Source of the DNA: Actinomadura kijaniata NBRC 14229 | GTDB taxonomy: Bacteria; Actinomycetota; Actinomycetes; Streptosporangiales; Streptosporangiaceae | DNA length: 62,704 nucleotides | Direction: 5' to 3' | NCBI RefSeq assembly: GCF_001552175.1 | Contig: NZ_BCQR01000058.1 | Coordinates: forward strand, 1 to 62,704 | Shown here: positions 1-8,485 of the stretch, piece by piece | Layout of the letters: every line of letters begins with the position of its first letter | How positions within the stretch are numbered: the stretch's first letter is position 1 | The notes under the pieces: generated by a model | Told to the model about the DNA's origin: nothing | Database searches by the model: none | The model's input: only the letters and a program-made list of their open reading frames with translations | Program-made: the position numbers and the translations under genes

Positions 1-1
1 C

Positions 2-661
2 GGGCGGGCCCCCGCGCCGATCCGCCAGTCCTCCGCCGGGCCGGTGAACGGCCCCGGCGACCTGTCCGACATGGCCGCCCGCGTGCAGGTGAGCGTCGTG
101 TCGGTGGAGGTGGCCAGCGGCCGGGCCCGCGCCTCGGGGTCGGGGTTCGTGGTGGACCGGGGCGGCCACATCGTGACCAACGCCCATGTCGTGGACGGCG
201 TGGCCGGGCAGGGCGGCGAGGTCGCCGTCGTGCTGTCGGACCGGCGGCGGCTCGCCGCCCGCGTCGTCGGGGCCGACGAGGCGCAGGACATCGCCGTGCT
301 GGCCGTGGAGCCGCGCGACAGCCCGCCGCCGCTGGTGATGGGCCGGTCGGCGGACGTGCGGGTCGGCGACCCGGTGCTGGCGATCGGGTCGCCGCTGGGG
401 CTGGCCGGGACCGTCACCGGTGGCATCGTCAGCGCCCTGGACCGCGAGCTGCCCGGCGGCGGCTCCCTGAACGGCCCGGTCCTGCAGACCGACGCCTCCA
501 TCAACCCCGGCAACTCCGGCGGCCCGCTGGTGAACGCGCGCGGCGAGGTCGTCGGCGTCAACACCGCGATGCTCAGCCGGGGCGGATCGGGTTCGATCGG
601 GATCGGCTTCGCGATCCCGGCCGACCGGGCTGTCGACACGGCCCGCCGGCTCATAGGGTGA
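2..661 (+). CDS. Trypsin-like serine protease, HtrA/DegP type (5' end cut by window)
   Basis: The frame is open from the first bases of the window, so the true start lies upstream. A GTG at 44 is the first possible internal start. Counting from that GTG, the catalytic triad is visible as His48 (TNAHVVDG), Asp82 (QDIAVLAV) and Ser158 (NPGNSGGPL). The protein ends right after the protease domain and has no PDZ domain, unlike classical DegP. Members of this family in actinomycetes are usually membrane-anchored or secreted; the anchor would be in the missing part. The next gene, a response regulator, begins 6 nt after the stop, so protease, regulator and kinase probably form one operon. Confidence 0.85.
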   Translation, partial: GRAPAPIRQSSAGPVNGPGDLSDMAARVQVSVVSVEVASGRARASGSGFVVDRGGHIVTNAHVVDGVAGQGGEVAVVLSDRRRLAARVVGADEAQDIAVLAVEPRDSPPPLVMGRSADVRVGDPVLAIGSPLGLAGTVTGGIVSALDRELPGGGSLNGPVLQTDASINPGNSGGPLVNARGEVVGVNTAMLSRGGSGSIGIGFAIPADRAVDTARRLIG

Positions 662-667
662 ACGGCC

Positions 668-1360
668 ATGCGGGTACTGCTCGTCGAGGACGAGGAAGAC
701 CTGGTCGAGGCGTTGCGGTTCGGCCTGGTGCGGGCCGGTTACGCGGTGGACGTCGCGCTGGACGTGGCGACCGGCACCGAGAAGCTGTACGCCGCCGCCT
801 ACGACCTGATGATCCTGGACCTGAACCTGCCCGACGGCGACGGCATGGAGTTCTGCCGGTCGATCCGCGCCGGGGAGGTGGCCGGGGAGACCGGGGCGGA
901 CCTGCGCATCCTGATGCTCACCGCCCGCGACCGGCTCGCCGACCGGGTGCAGGGCCTGGACCAGGGCGCCGACGACTACCTGGTGAAGCCGTTCGCGTTC
1001 CCCGAGCTGCTGGCCCGCGTGCGGGCGCTGCTGCGCCGCGACAGTGGCGGCGGGACGGCCGTGCTGACGGTGGGGGCGCTGCGGCTGGACACCTCCCGGC
1101 AGGAGGCGTTCCGGGGCGACCGGGCGCTGCGCCTGACGCCCAAGGAGTTCGCGGTGCTGCGCTACCTGATGGGCCGCCCCGGCGAGGTCGTCTCCAGCGA
1201 GGAGCTGCTGGAGCACGTGTGGGACGAGAACGCCGACCCGTTCACCAACACCGTGCGGGTCACGGTCGGCACGCTGCGCCGCAAGCTCGGCGACGACGAC
1301 CCGCCGCTGATCGAGACGCTGGTGCGGCGCGGGTACCGGCTGCGGGAGGTGCCCGCGTGA
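668..1360 (+). CDS. OmpR/PhoB-family response regulator
   Basis: A 230-residue two-domain regulator. The receiver domain shows the acidic pair Glu7/Asp8, phospho-acceptor Asp51 (MILDLNLPDGDG), Thr85 (ILMLTARD) and Lys107 (DDYLVKPFAFP). Residues about 130-228 form the winged-helix DNA-binding domain, with the typical RLTPKEFAVLRYLM start and the TVRVTVGTLRRKL recognition helix. It is predicted to bind DNA when phosphorylated by the kinase encoded next, whose GTG start overlaps this stop by 4 nt. The stimulus and the target genes cannot be read from the sequence. Confidence 0.95.
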   Translation: MRVLLVEDEEDLVEALRFGLVRAGYAVDVALDVATGTEKLYAAAYDLMILDLNLPDGDGMEFCRSIRAGEVAGETGADLRILMLTARDRLADRVQGLDQGADDYLVKPFAFPELLARVRALLRRDSGGGTAVLTVGALRLDTSRQEAFRGDRALRLTPKEFAVLRYLMGRPGEVVSSEELLEHVWDENADPFTNTVRVTVGTLRRKLGDDDPPLIETLVRRGYRLREVPA

Positions 1361-2586
1361 GGCCGCCGGCGTTCACCCAGACGATCCGCTTCCGGCTGAC
1401 CGTCATGTACTCGACGCTGCTGTTCGTGCTGACGGCGCTGGTGCTCGGCGGCGTCTACTGGGTGATCGCCGCCAACACCGACGCGCGCCCGATCAGCAAG
1501 ACGTTCAACGCCGAGAAGGTCCGCGTCACCGCCGACGGCAGCAAGCTGTCCACCGGGCAGGTGGTGGAGGTGGTGAAGGAGAGCGAGGTCGCCTCCGCCA
1601 TCCACTACGAGACGCAGCGGACGCTGCGGAACTACTCGCTGGGGGTGCTGGGCGGGCTGTTCGTGGCGAGCCTCGGCATCGGCTGGGTGCTGTCGGGCCG
1701 CGCGCTGCGGCCCGTCGCCGCGATCACCGCCGCCGCCGAGGAGATCCAGGCGACCGACCTGTCGCGGCGCATCCGGCTGGCCGGGCCCAAGGACGAGCTG
1801 CGGTCGCTGGCCGACACGGTCGACTCGATGCTGGACCGGCTGGACGCGGCGTTCGAGGCGCAGCGCCGCCTCATCGACGACGCCTCGCACGAGCTGCGCA
1901 GCCCCCTGGCGATCATCCGGGCGAACCTGGACGCCGTGCTGACCGCGCCCGGCACCGACCCCGCCGACCACGACCGCGCGGTGCAGGTCGTCGACCGCGC
2001 CACCACCCGCATGACCCGGCTGGTGGAGGACCTGCTGGCCACCGCCCGCCGGTCCGCGCCCGCCCTCGACGACGCCGACGTGGACCTGGCGACCGTCGCG
2101 CGGGAGGCCGTGGAGGAGCACGGGCCCCTGGCCGCCGAGCGCGGCCAGACCCTGGTGCTGCGCACCACCCCCGGCCTGACGGTGATCGGCGACCATGACG
2201 CGCTGCGCCGCGCCGTCGGCAACCTGCTGTCCAACGCGGTCCGCCTGGCCCCGCCCGCCTCCGCCGTCACCGTCGGCGCGGGCCGCCGCGACGGCTGGCT
2301 GTGGCTGGCGGTCAAGGACACCGGCCCCGGCATCCGCGCGGACGACCGGGAGCGCGTGTTCGACCGGTTCTGGCGCGGCGACCGGCACCGCCCCGGCGAA
2401 CGCCGCACCGGCCTCGGCCTGGCGATCGTCCGGCACATCGCCGAGTCGCACGGCGGCCAGGTGCGGCTGCACTCGGAGGAGGACGTCGGCAGCACGTTCG
2501 TGCTGTGGTTCCCGGTCTCCCCGACCGGCGAGCAGCCGCCGCCGGTCGATCCGCTCGCCGCCCCTAACGCCGCTTCCGGTCCCTGA
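1357..2586 (+). CDS. Membrane sensor histidine kinase (HAMP, HisKA, HATPase)
   Basis: A 409-residue kinase starting at GTG 1357 inside the regulator's stop (GTGA overlap), so translation is probably coupled. A first transmembrane helix lies at about residues 15-37, followed by a short extracytoplasmic loop of about 50 residues and a second helix around 95-115. A HAMP domain follows (GRALRPVAAI). The phospho-acceptor is His178 in IDDASHELRSPL. The ATPase domain shows the N box (NLLSNAV), G1 (DTGPGI) and G2 (TGLGLAIV). The small sensor loop suggests detection of a membrane or envelope signal. The 3' end overlaps the convergent MarR gene by 23 nt. Confidence 0.95.
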   Translation: MRPPAFTQTIRFRLTVMYSTLLFVLTALVLGGVYWVIAANTDARPISKTFNAEKVRVTADGSKLSTGQVVEVVKESEVASAIHYETQRTLRNYSLGVLGGLFVASLGIGWVLSGRALRPVAAITAAAEEIQATDLSRRIRLAGPKDELRSLADTVDSMLDRLDAAFEAQRRLIDDASHELRSPLAIIRANLDAVLTAPGTDPADHDRAVQVVDRATTRMTRLVEDLLATARRSAPALDDADVDLATVAREAVEEHGPLAAERGQTLVLRTTPGLTVIGDHDALRRAVGNLLSNAVRLAPPASAVTVGAGRRDGWLWLAVKDTGPGIRADDRERVFDRFWRGDRHRPGERRTGLGLAIVRHIAESHGGQVRLHSEEDVGSTFVLWFPVSPTGEQPPPVDPLAAPNAASGP

Positions 2587-3040
2587 GCGCGGCGCGGATC
2601 TCCTCGGTGGCCTCGCGGAACGCCGGGGCGGCGCGGTGGAAGTAGTCGAACAGCACCTCCCGCTGCTCGGGCGTGTACCGCTCCAGCACCTCGCCGACGC
2701 GGCGGCGCGCCGGTCCCACGATGGCGTCGATGTCGACGTCGGGCGCGTCCGGCGCCGGTTCGACGACGACCCGGCGGCGGTCGCCCGGATCGGCGACGCG
2801 CCGCACGCGGCCCGCCCGCTCCAGCCGGTCGATCAGCCGGGTGGTCGCGCCCGTGGTCAGGCCGGTGCGCGCGGACAGCTCGCCCGGGGTCAGGCTCCCG
2901 GCCAGGGAGATCTGGCTCATCGCGTACCACTCGGACGCCTGGAGCCCGGCCGCCTCCGCCCCGGCCAGGGCGTGCAGCCCCACCGCGTCGAGGTAGTCGC
3001 GGAAGATCTCGTGCCGTTCGCCCGAAGGCCGCTGCGCCAT
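2564..3040 (-). CDS. MarR-family transcriptional regulator
   Basis: A 158-residue winged-helix protein. The core LTPGELSARTGLTTGATTRL is a MarR-type HTH, followed by the wing RVRRVADPGDRRRVVV and a C-terminal dimerisation helix. It is divergent from the SnoaL-like gene at 3121, and a perfect inverted repeat (3054-3073) lies 13 nt upstream of its start. The likely model is repression of itself and of the divergent SnoaL/SRPBCC pair, relieved by a small ligand. ATG at 3040 is preceded by AAGGAGTGTC on the coding strand, a good ribosome binding site. Confidence 0.9.
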   Translation of the reverse strand: MAQRPSGERHEIFRDYLDAVGLHALAGAEAAGLQASEWYAMSQISLAGSLTPGELSARTGLTTGATTRLIDRLERAGRVRRVADPGDRRRVVVEPAPDAPDVDIDAIVGPARRRVGEVLERYTPEQREVLFDYFHRAAPAFREATEEIRAALRDRKRR

Positions 3041-3053
3041 GACACTCCTTGAA

Positions 3054-3073
3054 TATCTGCATGTGTGCAGATA
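3054..3073. promoter_or_regulatory. Perfect inverted repeat, probable MarR operator
   Basis: Arms TATCTGCA (3054-3061) and TGCAGATA (3066-3073) are exact reverse complements around a TGTG spacer. The site lies in the divergent gap between the MarR gene and the SnoaL-like gene. Its size and placement fit a MarR dimer site that would cover both promoters. The assignment to this regulator is inferred from position. Confidence 0.7.
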
Positions 3074-3120
3074 CTGTCTCCATGCAGAAACTGTTCCAGT
3101 CTAACGAACAGGAGCATGCC

Positions 3121-3570
3121 ATGCCGGTCGCGCACGACCCCACCGAGGTCACCGCCGTTCTGGACGCCCTCAACGACGCCTGGGAACGCGGCGACGCCGA
3201 CGCCTACGGGGAGCTGTTCACCGAGGACGCCACCTACACGACGTACGTCGGCACCCGGTACCGGGGGCGCCGCGACATCGTGGAGAGCCACCGCATGCTC
3301 TTCGGGAGGTTCCTCAAGGGGACCCGGCTCGCCGGGGAGATCGCGGACGTCCGCTTCCTCACCCCCGACGTCGCGGTGATCACGGGGCGCGGCGACACCT
3401 ACAAGGGCAGGGCCCCGCGCAAGCTCGACAAGGTGCAGACCACCACGCTGGTCCGGGAGGGCGACGGGCGGTGGCGCATCGCCGCGTTCCACAACACCAA
3501 GCGGAAGCCGTTGCTGGAGGCCGTCGGCTTCCGGGTCGCGCCGGGCACCGTTCCGGGAGGCCGGCGGTGA
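3121..3570 (+). CDS. SnoaL-like / SgcJ-EcaC-type small protein
   Basis: A 149-residue alpha+beta barrel protein of the NTF2/SnoaL type, recognised from the N-terminal helix TAVLDALNDAWERGDADAYGELF followed by TEDATYTTYVGTRYRGR and the C-terminal strand GDGRWRIAAFHNTKR. SgcJ/EcaC relatives are described as oxidoreductase-like or small-molecule binding proteins, but the reaction here is unknown. ATG 3121 was chosen because AGGAG lies at 3110-3114. An upstream ATG at 3049 would start before the operator palindrome and is unlikely. The next gene overlaps by GTGA, so the two are co-translated. Confidence 0.8.
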   Translation: MPVAHDPTEVTAVLDALNDAWERGDADAYGELFTEDATYTTYVGTRYRGRRDIVESHRMLFGRFLKGTRLAGEIADVRFLTPDVAVITGRGDTYKGRAPRKLDKVQTTTLVREGDGRWRIAAFHNTKRKPLLEAVGFRVAPGTVPGGRR

Positions 3571-3890
3571 GCGCGGCGCCGCTGGCCGAGGAGACGGGCC
3601 ACGTGGACCGCGCGCCCGCCGAGGTCCGGCGGGCGCTGGTCGCGATGTTCTCCGACGGGTACCTGAGGGTCGAGGAGCGGGACGACCTGGTCGCCGTCCA
3701 GGGCGGATGGTGGTACCGGGGCGAGTACCACCTCGCCCCGGAGGGCGACGGCACGCGGATCACCCACCGCGTGCTCAACGTCGCCACCCGGGGCCGCTGG
3801 GCCGTTCCCCTGGCCAACCGGTTCTTCGTCGGCTTCCGGGAACGGACCCGGGAGGGGTTCGCCGGGACGCTGCGCGCGCTCAGTCGCTGA
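3567..3890 (+). CDS. Small SRPBCC-like protein
   Basis: A 107-residue protein starting at GTG 3567, which overlaps the stop of the SnoaL-like gene by 4 nt. The pattern HVDRAPAEVRRALV, then VQGGWWYRGEYHLAPEGDGTRITHRV, then a long C-terminal helix (RTREGFAGTLRAL) resembles short polyketide-cyclase/SRPBCC proteins that bind a hydrophobic ligand in a helix-grip fold. No catalytic residue is evident. It belongs to the MarR-controlled pair. The end overlaps the convergent SDR gene by 11 nt. Confidence 0.65.
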   Translation: MSAAPLAEETGHVDRAPAEVRRALVAMFSDGYLRVEERDDLVAVQGGWWYRGEYHLAPEGDGTRITHRVLNVATRGRWAVPLANRFFVGFRERTREGFAGTLRALSR

Positions 3891-4707
3891 ACCGGGTGTC
3901 GCGGGCGACCTTCTCCCAGGCGGTGACCTCGGCGCGGACCGCGTCGAGGTGCCCGAGGACCGCGTCCACCGCGTCGTCGCCGAGCGGCAGCCGCAGCGGG
4001 GTCTCCTCCGCCTCCAGGGCCGCCAGGATGGCGGCGGCGGCCTTGGCGGGGTCGCCGGGCTGCGCGCCGTCGCCCGTCTCGACCATCCGCCGGGTCGGGC
4101 CGACCGTGTCGGCGTAGGCGTCGCTCGGCTCGCTGAGGCCGACGTTGGCGAACAGCGAGGTCCGGAACGCCCCCGGCTCCACCACCAGCACCTTGATCCC
4201 GAACGGCCGCACCTCGTCGGCCAGCGCCTCCGACAGGCCCTCCAAGGCGAACTTGGTGGCGCTGTAGGCCCCGAAGCCCGCGAACGACATCTGCCCGCCC
4301 ATGCTGCTCATCTGCACGATCGCGCCGCCTCCCCGGCGGCGCATGTGCGGCAGGACGGCGCGGGTCAGCGCGGCCGGGCCGAACACGTGCACCTCGAACA
4401 GCGCCCGCAGCTCCGCGTCGGTGGTCTCCTCCACCGCTCCGACGTGGCTGCGGCCCGCGTTGTTGACCAGCACGTCGACGCGCCCGTGCCGCTCCACGAC
4501 GCCCGCCACGGCCGCGTCGACCGCGGCGGCGTCGGTGACGTCCAGCTCCACCGCCTCCACCCGGCCCGGGTGCGCGGCCACCAGGTCGTCCAGGGCGGCC
4601 GGACGGCGCGCGGCGGCGACCACCACGTCCCCGGCGGCCACGGCGGCCTCGGCGATCGCACGCCCGAAACCGCTGGTGGCGCCGGTGACCAGCCATACCT
4701 TGCTCAT
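3880..4707 (-). CDS. Short-chain dehydrogenase/reductase (SDR)
   Basis: A 275-residue Rossmann oxidoreductase. The NAD(P)-binding motif is TGATSGFG near residue 8, followed by an arginine pair (AARRP) that suggests NADPH preference. VLVNNAG and the catalytic AYSATK (Tyr-x3-Lys) with the preceding Ser (QMSSMGG) are all present. The C-terminal extension after residue 200 is typical of classical SDRs with larger substrates. The substrate is unknown. The gene stands alone on the minus strand, converging on the SRPBCC gene. Confidence 0.9.
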   Translation of the reverse strand: MSKVWLVTGATSGFGRAIAEAAVAAGDVVVAAARRPAALDDLVAAHPGRVEAVELDVTDAAAVDAAVAGVVERHGRVDVLVNNAGRSHVGAVEETTDAELRALFEVHVFGPAALTRAVLPHMRRRGGGAIVQMSSMGGQMSFAGFGAYSATKFALEGLSEALADEVRPFGIKVLVVEPGAFRTSLFANVGLSEPSDAYADTVGPTRRMVETGDGAQPGDPAKAAAAILAALEAEETPLRLPLGDDAVDAVLGHLDAVRAEVTAWEKVARDTRFSD

Positions 4708-4823
4708 CGGGAAACTCCTCGCGTCATGGTCGGGGGGAACGCGTCCGACTCTGCCGCCGCACGTCCCGCCCCGTCCAAGACACGTCGCGATAACCGATGG
4801 CTATGACCGTCCGGGAGGAGCAC

Positions 4824-5792
4824 TCAGGGAGTGAAGACGATCTTCCCGAAGAGGTCGCCCCCGTGCATCGCCGCGAAGCCCTCGCCCGCCCGCGACAGCG
4901 GCAGCACCCGGTCGATGTGCGGACGCACACCCGTCTTGACCAGGAACTTCGCCAACCGTTCCAGTTGCGCCCGGGTGCCCATCGTCGAGCCGACGACCGA
5001 CAGCTGGAGGAAGAACACGCGGTTCAGCTCGGCCGGCGGCACCTGCCCGCTGGTCGCCCCCGACACCACGATCCGCCCGCCGGGCCGCAGCGACTTCAGC
5101 GAGTGCGACCAGGTCGCCTCGCCCACGGTCTCGATGACGGCGTCGACGCGTTCGGGCAGCCGCGCCCCCGGCTCGAACACCGCGTCGGCCCCCAGCTCCA
5201 GGGCCCGCTTGCGCTTGGCCTCGCTCCGGCTGGTCGCGAACACCCGGAACCCGGCCGCCGCCCCCAGCGCGATGGCGGCGCTCGACACGCCCCCGCCCGC
5301 GCCCTGTACCAGCACCGACCCGCCCGGCCGCAGCTCCGCCTTCTCGAACAGCATCCGGTAGGCGGTCAGCCACGCCGTCGGCAGGCAGGCCGCCTCCTCG
5401 AACGACAGCCCCTCGGGCTTGGGCACCAGGTTGCGGCGCGGCACCACGACCTTCTCGGCGAACGTCCCGTCGTGCTTCTCCGACAGCAGCGTCCGCTTCG
5501 GGTCCAGCGTCTCGTCCCCGTCGCCCCGGTCCGGGTCGCCGATGACGGCGTGCACGATGACCTCGTTGCCGTCCTCGTCCACCCCGGCCGCGTCGCACCC
5601 GAGGATCATCGGAAGCTGCTCCTCGCGCAGCCCCACGCCCCGGAGCGACCACAGGTCGTGGTGGTTGAGCGCGGCGGCCCGCACCGTGACGGTCGCCCAC
5701 CCGTCGGGGGCCTGCGGATCGGGCCGCTCCCCCGCCGTCAGCCCGTTGAGCGGATTGTCTGCGTCGAAACTCGTAGCCGTGACAGCGAACAT
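4824..5792 (-). CDS. Zinc-binding-dehydrogenase family (MDR) oxidoreductase, quinone-reductase-like
   Basis: A 322-residue medium-chain reductase. The GroES-like N-terminal half (AALNHHDLWSLRGVG) leads into a Rossmann domain with the motif VLVQGAGGGVSSAAI. The four-cysteine structural zinc cluster is absent, and no Cys-His catalytic zinc set is seen, so this is probably an NADPH-dependent quinone- or enone-type reductase. It lies 116 nt from the SDR gene on the same strand, and the ABC transporter terminator at 5852-5885 sits upstream, so it must have its own promoter. Confidence 0.85.
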   Translation of the reverse strand: MFAVTATSFDADNPLNGLTAGERPDPQAPDGWATVTVRAAALNHHDLWSLRGVGLREEQLPMILGCDAAGVDEDGNEVIVHAVIGDPDRGDGDETLDPKRTLLSEKHDGTFAEKVVVPRRNLVPKPEGLSFEEAACLPTAWLTAYRMLFEKAELRPGGSVLVQGAGGGVSSAAIALGAAAGFRVFATSRSEAKRKRALELGADAVFEPGARLPERVDAVIETVGEATWSHSLKSLRPGGRIVVSGATSGQVPPAELNRVFFLQLSVVGSTMGTRAQLERLAKFLVKTGVRPHIDRVLPLSRAGEGFAAMHGGDLFGKIVFTP

Positions 5793-5851
5793 GCCCCGAC
5801 CCTAGTCCGCCGCCCCCCACCGGATCAGCACCCGGTTACCGGAAACGCGAA

Positions 5852-5885
5852 CGGCCCCCGCCTCCCGGAGGGGAGGCGGGGGCCG
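5852..5885 (-). terminator. Strong hairpin terminator of the amino-acid ABC operon
   Basis: Two 15-nt arms (5852-5866 and 5871-5885) are exact complements around a GGAG loop. The hairpin begins 12 nt past the stop of the ATP-binding protein gene at 5898. No T run follows, as is usual in actinomycetes. Confidence 0.85.
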
Positions 5886-5897
5886 CCGACGCGTGGG

Positions 5898-6770
5898 CTA
5901 GAGCGCTCCGACGCCTCCGGCGCCGGCGCCCTCGCCGCCGTGGCGGCTCGGGCCCTTGACCATGTCCGGGGACTCCTCGCCGGTGAGGCCCCGGTGCGGG
6001 TGCCCGGTGTCCAGCTCGTCCGGCTCGGCGTGGGTCGGGTCCAGCACGCGGCGCAGGAACGTCTGCGTGCGCGGGTGCTCCGGCGCGCCGATCACCCGGT
6101 CCGGCGAGCCCTCCTCGACGATCACGCCGCCGTCCATGAACACCACGCGGTCGGCCACGTCGCGGGCGAACGCCATCTCGTGCGTGACCACGATCATGGT
6201 CATGCCCTCGTCGGCGAGCTGCCGCATGACCGCCAGCACGTCCCCGACCAGCTCGGGGTCGAGCGCCGAGGTGGGCTCGTCGAACAGCATCAGGTCGGGG
6301 TCCATCGCCAGGGCGCGGGCGATGGCGACGCGCTGCTGCTGGCCGCCCGACAGCTGCGCCGGGTAGCTCCTGCCCTTGCCCTCCAGGCCGACCTTCGCCA
6401 GGTTCTCCTCGGCGACCCGGACGGCCTCGGCCTTGCCGCGCTTGAGCACGCGTCGCTGCGCGATGGTGATGTTGTCCAGCACCGTCAGGTGCGGGAACAG
6501 GTTGAACTGCTGGAACACCATGCCGACGCGGCGGCGCGCGGCGTCGATGTCCACGTCGGGGTGGGTCAGCTCCAGCCCCTCGACGAACACCTGCCCCTTG
6601 GTCGGGGTCTCCAGCAGGTTCACGCAGCGCAGCAGCGTCGACTTGCCCGAGCCGGACGGCCCGATGACGCAGATGACCTGGCCGCGGTCGACCGTGAAGT
6701 CGATCCCCTTCAGCACCTCCAGGGATCCGAACGACTTGTGCAGGTCGCGGATCTCCACCATGTGGGTCAT
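5898..6770 (-). CDS. Polar amino-acid ABC transporter, ATP-binding protein
   Basis: A 290-residue ATPase with Walker A GPSGSGKST, Q-loop (VFQQFNLFPHLTVLDN), signature LSGGQQQRVAIARAL, Walker B LMLFDEPTSALDPEL and switch His (VVTHEMAFA). It matches the GlnQ/GluA family. That family normally ends near residue 245-250; here about 40 extra residues rich in Glu, Gly and His follow (ERRVLDPTHAEPDELDTGH and beyond), with no recognised domain. It starts 4 nt after the permease stop and is the last gene of a substrate-binding protein, permease, ATPase operon. Confidence 0.95.
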   Translation of the reverse strand: MTHMVEIRDLHKSFGSLEVLKGIDFTVDRGQVICVIGPSGSGKSTLLRCVNLLETPTKGQVFVEGLELTHPDVDIDAARRRVGMVFQQFNLFPHLTVLDNITIAQRRVLKRGKAEAVRVAEENLAKVGLEGKGRSYPAQLSGGQQQRVAIARALAMDPDLMLFDEPTSALDPELVGDVLAVMRQLADEGMTMIVVTHEMAFARDVADRVVFMDGGVIVEEGSPDRVIGAPEHPRTQTFLRRVLDPTHAEPDELDTGHPHRGLTGEESPDMVKGPSRHGGEGAGAGGVGAL

Positions 6771-6774
6771 CGGG

Positions 6775-7620
6775 TCACCGTGCCTTCGCCTGTCGCGCTT
6801 CGAGCCGCCGCACCACGATGCCCAGCGGCACCGTGATGATCAGATAGGACGCGCCCGCCACCACGAACGGCGTCGCGTCCGCCGTGTTGATGGCGAAGTC
6901 CGAGCCCATCTTGGTCAGCTCGACGCCGGCCGCCGCGATGCCGAGCGCCGACACCAGGGACGAGTCCTTGAACAGCAGCACCAGTTCGTTGGTCAGCGGC
7001 GGGATGATGATCCGCAGCCCCTGCGGGATGACGATCGAGAACATCGCGCGGGGATAGGACATGCCCAGCGAGCGGGCCGCCTCCATCTGGCCGCGCGGCA
7101 CCGCCTGGATGCCCGCCCGGAACGTCTCGGCCATGTAGGCCGCCGCGACCAGGCCCAGGCCGACCGCGACGGCGCCGACCGTCCCGCCGGGCACCGGCCC
7201 GCCGAGGGCGACCGGCAGGCCGAACCCGATGATCAGCAGGGTGAGCAGCGCCGGCAGTCCGCGGAAGATCTCCACGAACAGCAGCGCGACCCAGCGGTAC
7301 AGCGCCACCGACGACAGCCGCATCAGCGCCACGACCAGGCCGAGCACGAAGCCCACCACGTAGGCGCTGACGGTGTAGATGACGGTGTTCTTCAGGGCGA
7401 CCGTGAACAGGTCCGGGTACATCTCCCGGGTCGCCTTGAAGTCGAAGAACGTCTCCTGGATCTTCGGCCAGTCGATGGTGAAGGCCAGCACGACCAGCAC
7501 GACCACGAACAGGACGTACTGCGTGATCATGCTGATCCGGCGCCGTTGCCGGGGGGACAGCCCGGACCGGCCGGCGGTGGCGCCGGCAGGTCCGGACGGT
7601 TCCTTGCTGGTGGTAACCAT
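6775..7620 (-). CDS. Polar amino-acid ABC transporter, permease
   Basis: A 281-residue membrane protein with an N-terminal cytoplasmic stretch, a first helix near residue 30-48 (MITQYVLFVVVLVVLAF), and the HisM/GluD-type core. The EAA loop is visible as EAARSLGMSYPRAMFSIVIPQ, which contacts the ATPase. Only one permease is encoded here, while the classical gluABCD system has two. It therefore probably works as a homodimer, as GlnP does. It is the middle gene of the operon, 19 nt from the binding-protein gene. Confidence 0.95.
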   Translation of the reverse strand: MVTTSKEPSGPAGATAGRSGLSPRQRRRISMITQYVLFVVVLVVLAFTIDWPKIQETFFDFKATREMYPDLFTVALKNTVIYTVSAYVVGFVLGLVVALMRLSSVALYRWVALLFVEIFRGLPALLTLLIIGFGLPVALGGPVPGGTVGAVAVGLGLVAAAYMAETFRAGIQAVPRGQMEAARSLGMSYPRAMFSIVIPQGLRIIIPPLTNELVLLFKDSSLVSALGIAAAGVELTKMGSDFAINTADATPFVVAGASYLIITVPLGIVVRRLEARQAKAR

Positions 7621-7639
7621 GATCGAGATCAGGCCCCCG

Positions 7640-8485
7640 TCAGAACTTCGGCGTGGTCTGCGGCTCCGAGCCGATCCACTGGACGTAGCTCTTCTTCCAG
7701 GTGCCGTCGGACACCGCGGTCTTGATGGTCTCGTCGATGACCTTCAGCAGCTCGGGGTTGCCGCCCTTCTTCACCGCGAAGCCGTACTGCATGCCCGACG
7801 GGAACTGGTTGCTCAGCTCGTACTTGCTGGACACGTCGGGCTTCTTCATCCAGTCGTTGACGACCGGCAGGTCCTGGAGGATGACGTCGATCTGCCCGGA
7901 CTGCATGGCCAGCAGCTGCTTGCCCGCGTCGTCGAACTCCTTGGCCGGGATGCCCTTCTTCTTGGCCTCGTCCAGGCTGGTGGTGCCGGTCTGGACGCCC
8001 AGGCGCAGGTTCTTGGCCTTCACCTCGTCCAGCGACTTGACCCCCGCCCCCTTCTTGATCATCAGACCGAGGGTCTCGGGGAAGTAGGGCACCGAGAAGT
8101 CCAGGTTGGCCTTGCGCTCGTCGGTGATCGTCATACCGGCGGCGGCCACGTCGCAGCGGCCCGAGTTGAGCGCCGCGCCGCTCTTGATGATGTCGAACTT
8201 CACGTCGACGATCTCCTGGGTGACGCCGAGCTTCTTGGCGACCAGGTCGATCATGTCCACGTCGAAGCCGACGGTCTTGCCGCCCTGGGGGAACTGGAAC
8301 GGCGGGTAGGGCAGGCTGGTGCAGGTCTTCAGCTTGCCGGGGGTCACCAGCTTCACCCCGGGGACCTTGGGCTGCTGTGCCGACGAGTTCTTGTCGTCGC
8401 CGCCGGCGCACGCTCCCAGCGCGAGCACACCCGCAAGGGCAATTGCGGCCGTCACGGCACGACGACCCAGAGAACCGGTGCTCAT
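7640..8485 (-). CDS. Polar amino-acid ABC transporter, substrate-binding lipoprotein
   Basis: A 281-residue solute-binding protein (family 3, glutamate/glutamine-type). The start at ATG 8485 has GGAGGGGGACCTG before it and gives a proper lipoprotein signal peptide with lipobox LGAC (lipid-modified Cys26). An upstream in-frame ATG at 8545 would bury the signal peptide and is rejected. The mature part shows the family signature GFDVDMIDLVAKKLG and the C-terminal VIDETIKTAVSDGTWKKSY. It is the first gene of the transporter operon. The ligand, glutamate, glutamine or a relative, is inferred from family only. Confidence 0.95.
   Translation of the reverse strand: MSTGSLGRRAVTAAIALAGVLALGACAGGDDKNSSAQQPKVPGVKLVTPGKLKTCTSLPYPPFQFPQGGKTVGFDVDMIDLVAKKLGVTQEIVDVKFDIIKSGAALNSGRCDVAAAGMTITDERKANLDFSVPYFPETLGLMIKKGAGVKSLDEVKAKNLRLGVQTGTTSLDEAKKKGIPAKEFDDAGKQLLAMQSGQIDVILQDLPVVNDWMKKPDVSSKYELSNQFPSGMQYGFAVKKGGNPELLKVIDETIKTAVSDGTWKKSYVQWIGSEPQTTPKF

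Noticed and set aside
1162..3173. Long open frames antisense to the histidine kinase and regulator genes
   Set aside because: They are Arg/Pro/Ala/Gly-rich without domain motifs and lie opposite genes with clear catalytic residues; such frames are expected at this base composition.
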